From: Pseudomonas saponiphila
GTDB taxonomy: Bacteria; Pseudomonadota; Gammaproteobacteria; Pseudomonadales; Pseudomonadaceae
Direction of reading: 5' to 3'
Length of the DNA stretch: 64,000 nucleotides
Assembly (NCBI RefSeq): GCF_900105185.1
Contig: NZ_FNTJ01000001.1
Span: 1,065,501 to 1,129,500, forward strand
The translations under genes and the position numbers were made by a program. Below, piece by piece: positions 63,245-64,000 of the stretch (positions are counted from its first letter, which is position 1; each line of letters begins with the position of its first letter). The notes beneath the pieces are model-generated. The model did not search any database and was not told the origin of the DNA. It was given only the letters and a program-made list of their open reading frames with translations.

Positions 63245-64000
63245 ATGGCCCTGCGCTTCGCGCTGCTCCTGCTCGTTGCCAGTCTCTGTGCTGGCTGTGT
63301 TCTGTCGGGTGATTCCAATCCGCTGAACACCAGCAAGGGCCGCGATGAGGCGCGTGCGGCCTATGTGCAGTTGGGCTTGGGTTATCTGCAGCAAGGCATG
63401 AGCGAACGCGCCAAGGTTCCGTTGCGCAAGGCTCTGGAATTGGCGCCTGCCAATGCCGATGCCAATGCCGCCCTGGCGTTGGTATTCCAGGCCGAGATGG
63501 AGCCGGCCCTGGCCGACGAGCATTTTCGCCAGGCCCTGGCGGCCCGTCCTGACAGTGCGCGAATCCTCAATAACTACGGCAGTTTCCTGTTCGAAGAAAA
63601 ACGTTACAAAGAGGCCTATCAGCGTTTTGAGCAAGCCGCGGCTGATACTCTGTACCCCGAACGTTCCCGGGTGTTTGAAAACCTCGGGATGACCGCTTCG
63701 AAGCTGGGCCAGCGTGAGCTGGCCCGGTTGCAACTGGAAAAAGCCCTGCGCCTGAATCACCAACAGCCCCGCGCGTTGCTGGAAATGGCTGAGTTGTCTT
63801 ACGAAGACAGGCATTATGTGCCCGCCCGCGACTATTACGATCGTTTTAGCCTGCTCGACGCGCAAAATGCACGTAGTCTATTGCTCGGCGTTCGGCTGGC
63901 AACGGTGTTCGAAGATCGCGACAAGGCCGCCAGTTACGGTCTGCAACTAAAACGACTTTATCCCGGTACGCCGGAATATCAGCAATACCTGTCGGAGCAA
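63245..64000 (+). CDS. pilW: Type IV pilus biogenesis/stability lipoprotein PilW (PilF), partial
   Basis: 252 residues visible; the gene runs off the right edge at 64000. Signal peptide with lipobox CAGC (Cys about 18), then TPR repeats: AAYVQLGLGYLQQGM, ANADANAALALVFQ, RILNNYGSFLFEEKRYKEAY and FENLGMTASKLGQRELA. Outer-membrane pilotin that promotes PilQ secretin assembly in type IV pili. 12 bp after rlmN, as in other Pseudomonas. Confidence 0.95.
   Translation, partial: MALRFALLLLVASLCAGCVLSGDSNPLNTSKGRDEARAAYVQLGLGYLQQGMSERAKVPLRKALELAPANADANAALALVFQAEMEPALADEHFRQALAARPDSARILNNYGSFLFEEKRYKEAYQRFEQAAADTLYPERSRVFENLGMTASKLGQRELARLQLEKALRLNHQQPRALLEMAELSYEDRHYVPARDYYDRFSLLDAQNARSLLLGVRLATVFEDRDKAASYGLQLKRLYPGTPEYQQYLSEQ

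Noticed and set aside
62153..63865. A 570-residue minus-strand open frame
   Set aside because: Antisense to rlmN and pilW, both clearly real.

Overview
The window is about 63% G+C, encodes proteins at high density, and carries the gene order queA-tgt-yajC-secD-secF / suhB-trmJ-cysE-iscRSUA-hscBA-fdx-iscX-ndk-rlmN-pilW. It also has GTAGGAGCGAGCTTGCTCGCGATG-type REP elements. Both point to a Pseudomonas of the P. fluorescens group (P. protegens / P. chlororaphis-like). That assignment rests on family recognition, not on a database search.

Layout. 1-5.6 kb: a polar amino-acid ABC transporter operon (minus strand), a divergent GcvA-like LysR regulator and an AruI-like ThDP-dependent 2-oxoacid decarboxylase, probably a basic amino-acid or guanidino-acid uptake and catabolism unit. 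5.7-14.5 kb: small housekeeping and hypothetical genes, including a tandemly duplicated and partly decayed DUF4087 / lipoprotein / SMI1-KNR4 cassette, an amidohydrolase-2 protein lacking usual metal ligands, a class-III aminotransferase and a DedA protein. 14.7-19 kb: an L7/L12-CTD-like protein, a divergent DUF2938 / ArsR-rhodanese pair with a dyad operator, and a five-heme cytochrome c with a TsdA-like tail. 19-31.8 kb: a lipoprotein, a PhoD-like phosphatase, LysE, LysR, a predicted three-way-junction RNA upstream of a DUF3077-type gene, an OmpR/EnvZ-type two-component system, AraC, GST, EamA and PPK2. 32.2-37.3 kb: an orphan O-antigen-type epimerase, a probable transposase remnant, an aldo/keto reductase with AraC, and a LysR with an SDR.

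37.6-46.5 kb is the most interesting region. A LuxR-type regulator with a full set of acyl-homoserine-lactone-binding residues, but no luxI nearby, sits upstream of a nine-gene co-directional cluster. The genes are an AvrD-family protein, a FabH-like ketosynthase III, a dedicated acyl carrier protein, a histidine phosphatase, an ABM-fold monooxygenase, a 14-TM MFS exporter, a class A FAD monooxygenase, a CMD-fold protein without the CxxC pair and an aldo/keto reductase. A 20-bp lux/phz-box-like dyad (38595-38614) lies in the AT-rich leader of the avrD-like gene. AvrD of P. syringae makes syringolides from a beta-ketoacyl unit and a xylulose unit. A coherent model is that KS III and ACP supply a beta-ketoacyl chain, AvrD condenses it with a sugar phosphate, the phosphatase removes the phosphate, and the oxidoreductases tailor the product before MFS export, under quorum control. 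The product is unknown.

46.6-64 kb is core genome: tRNA-Leu(CAA), tRNA queuosine synthesis (queA, tgt), Sec translocation (yajC, secD, secF), suhB, trmJ, cysE, the full isc Fe-S operon with two IscR-type boxes upstream, ndk with a promoter-like -10 inside a terminator loop, rlmN, and the start of pilW running off the right edge.
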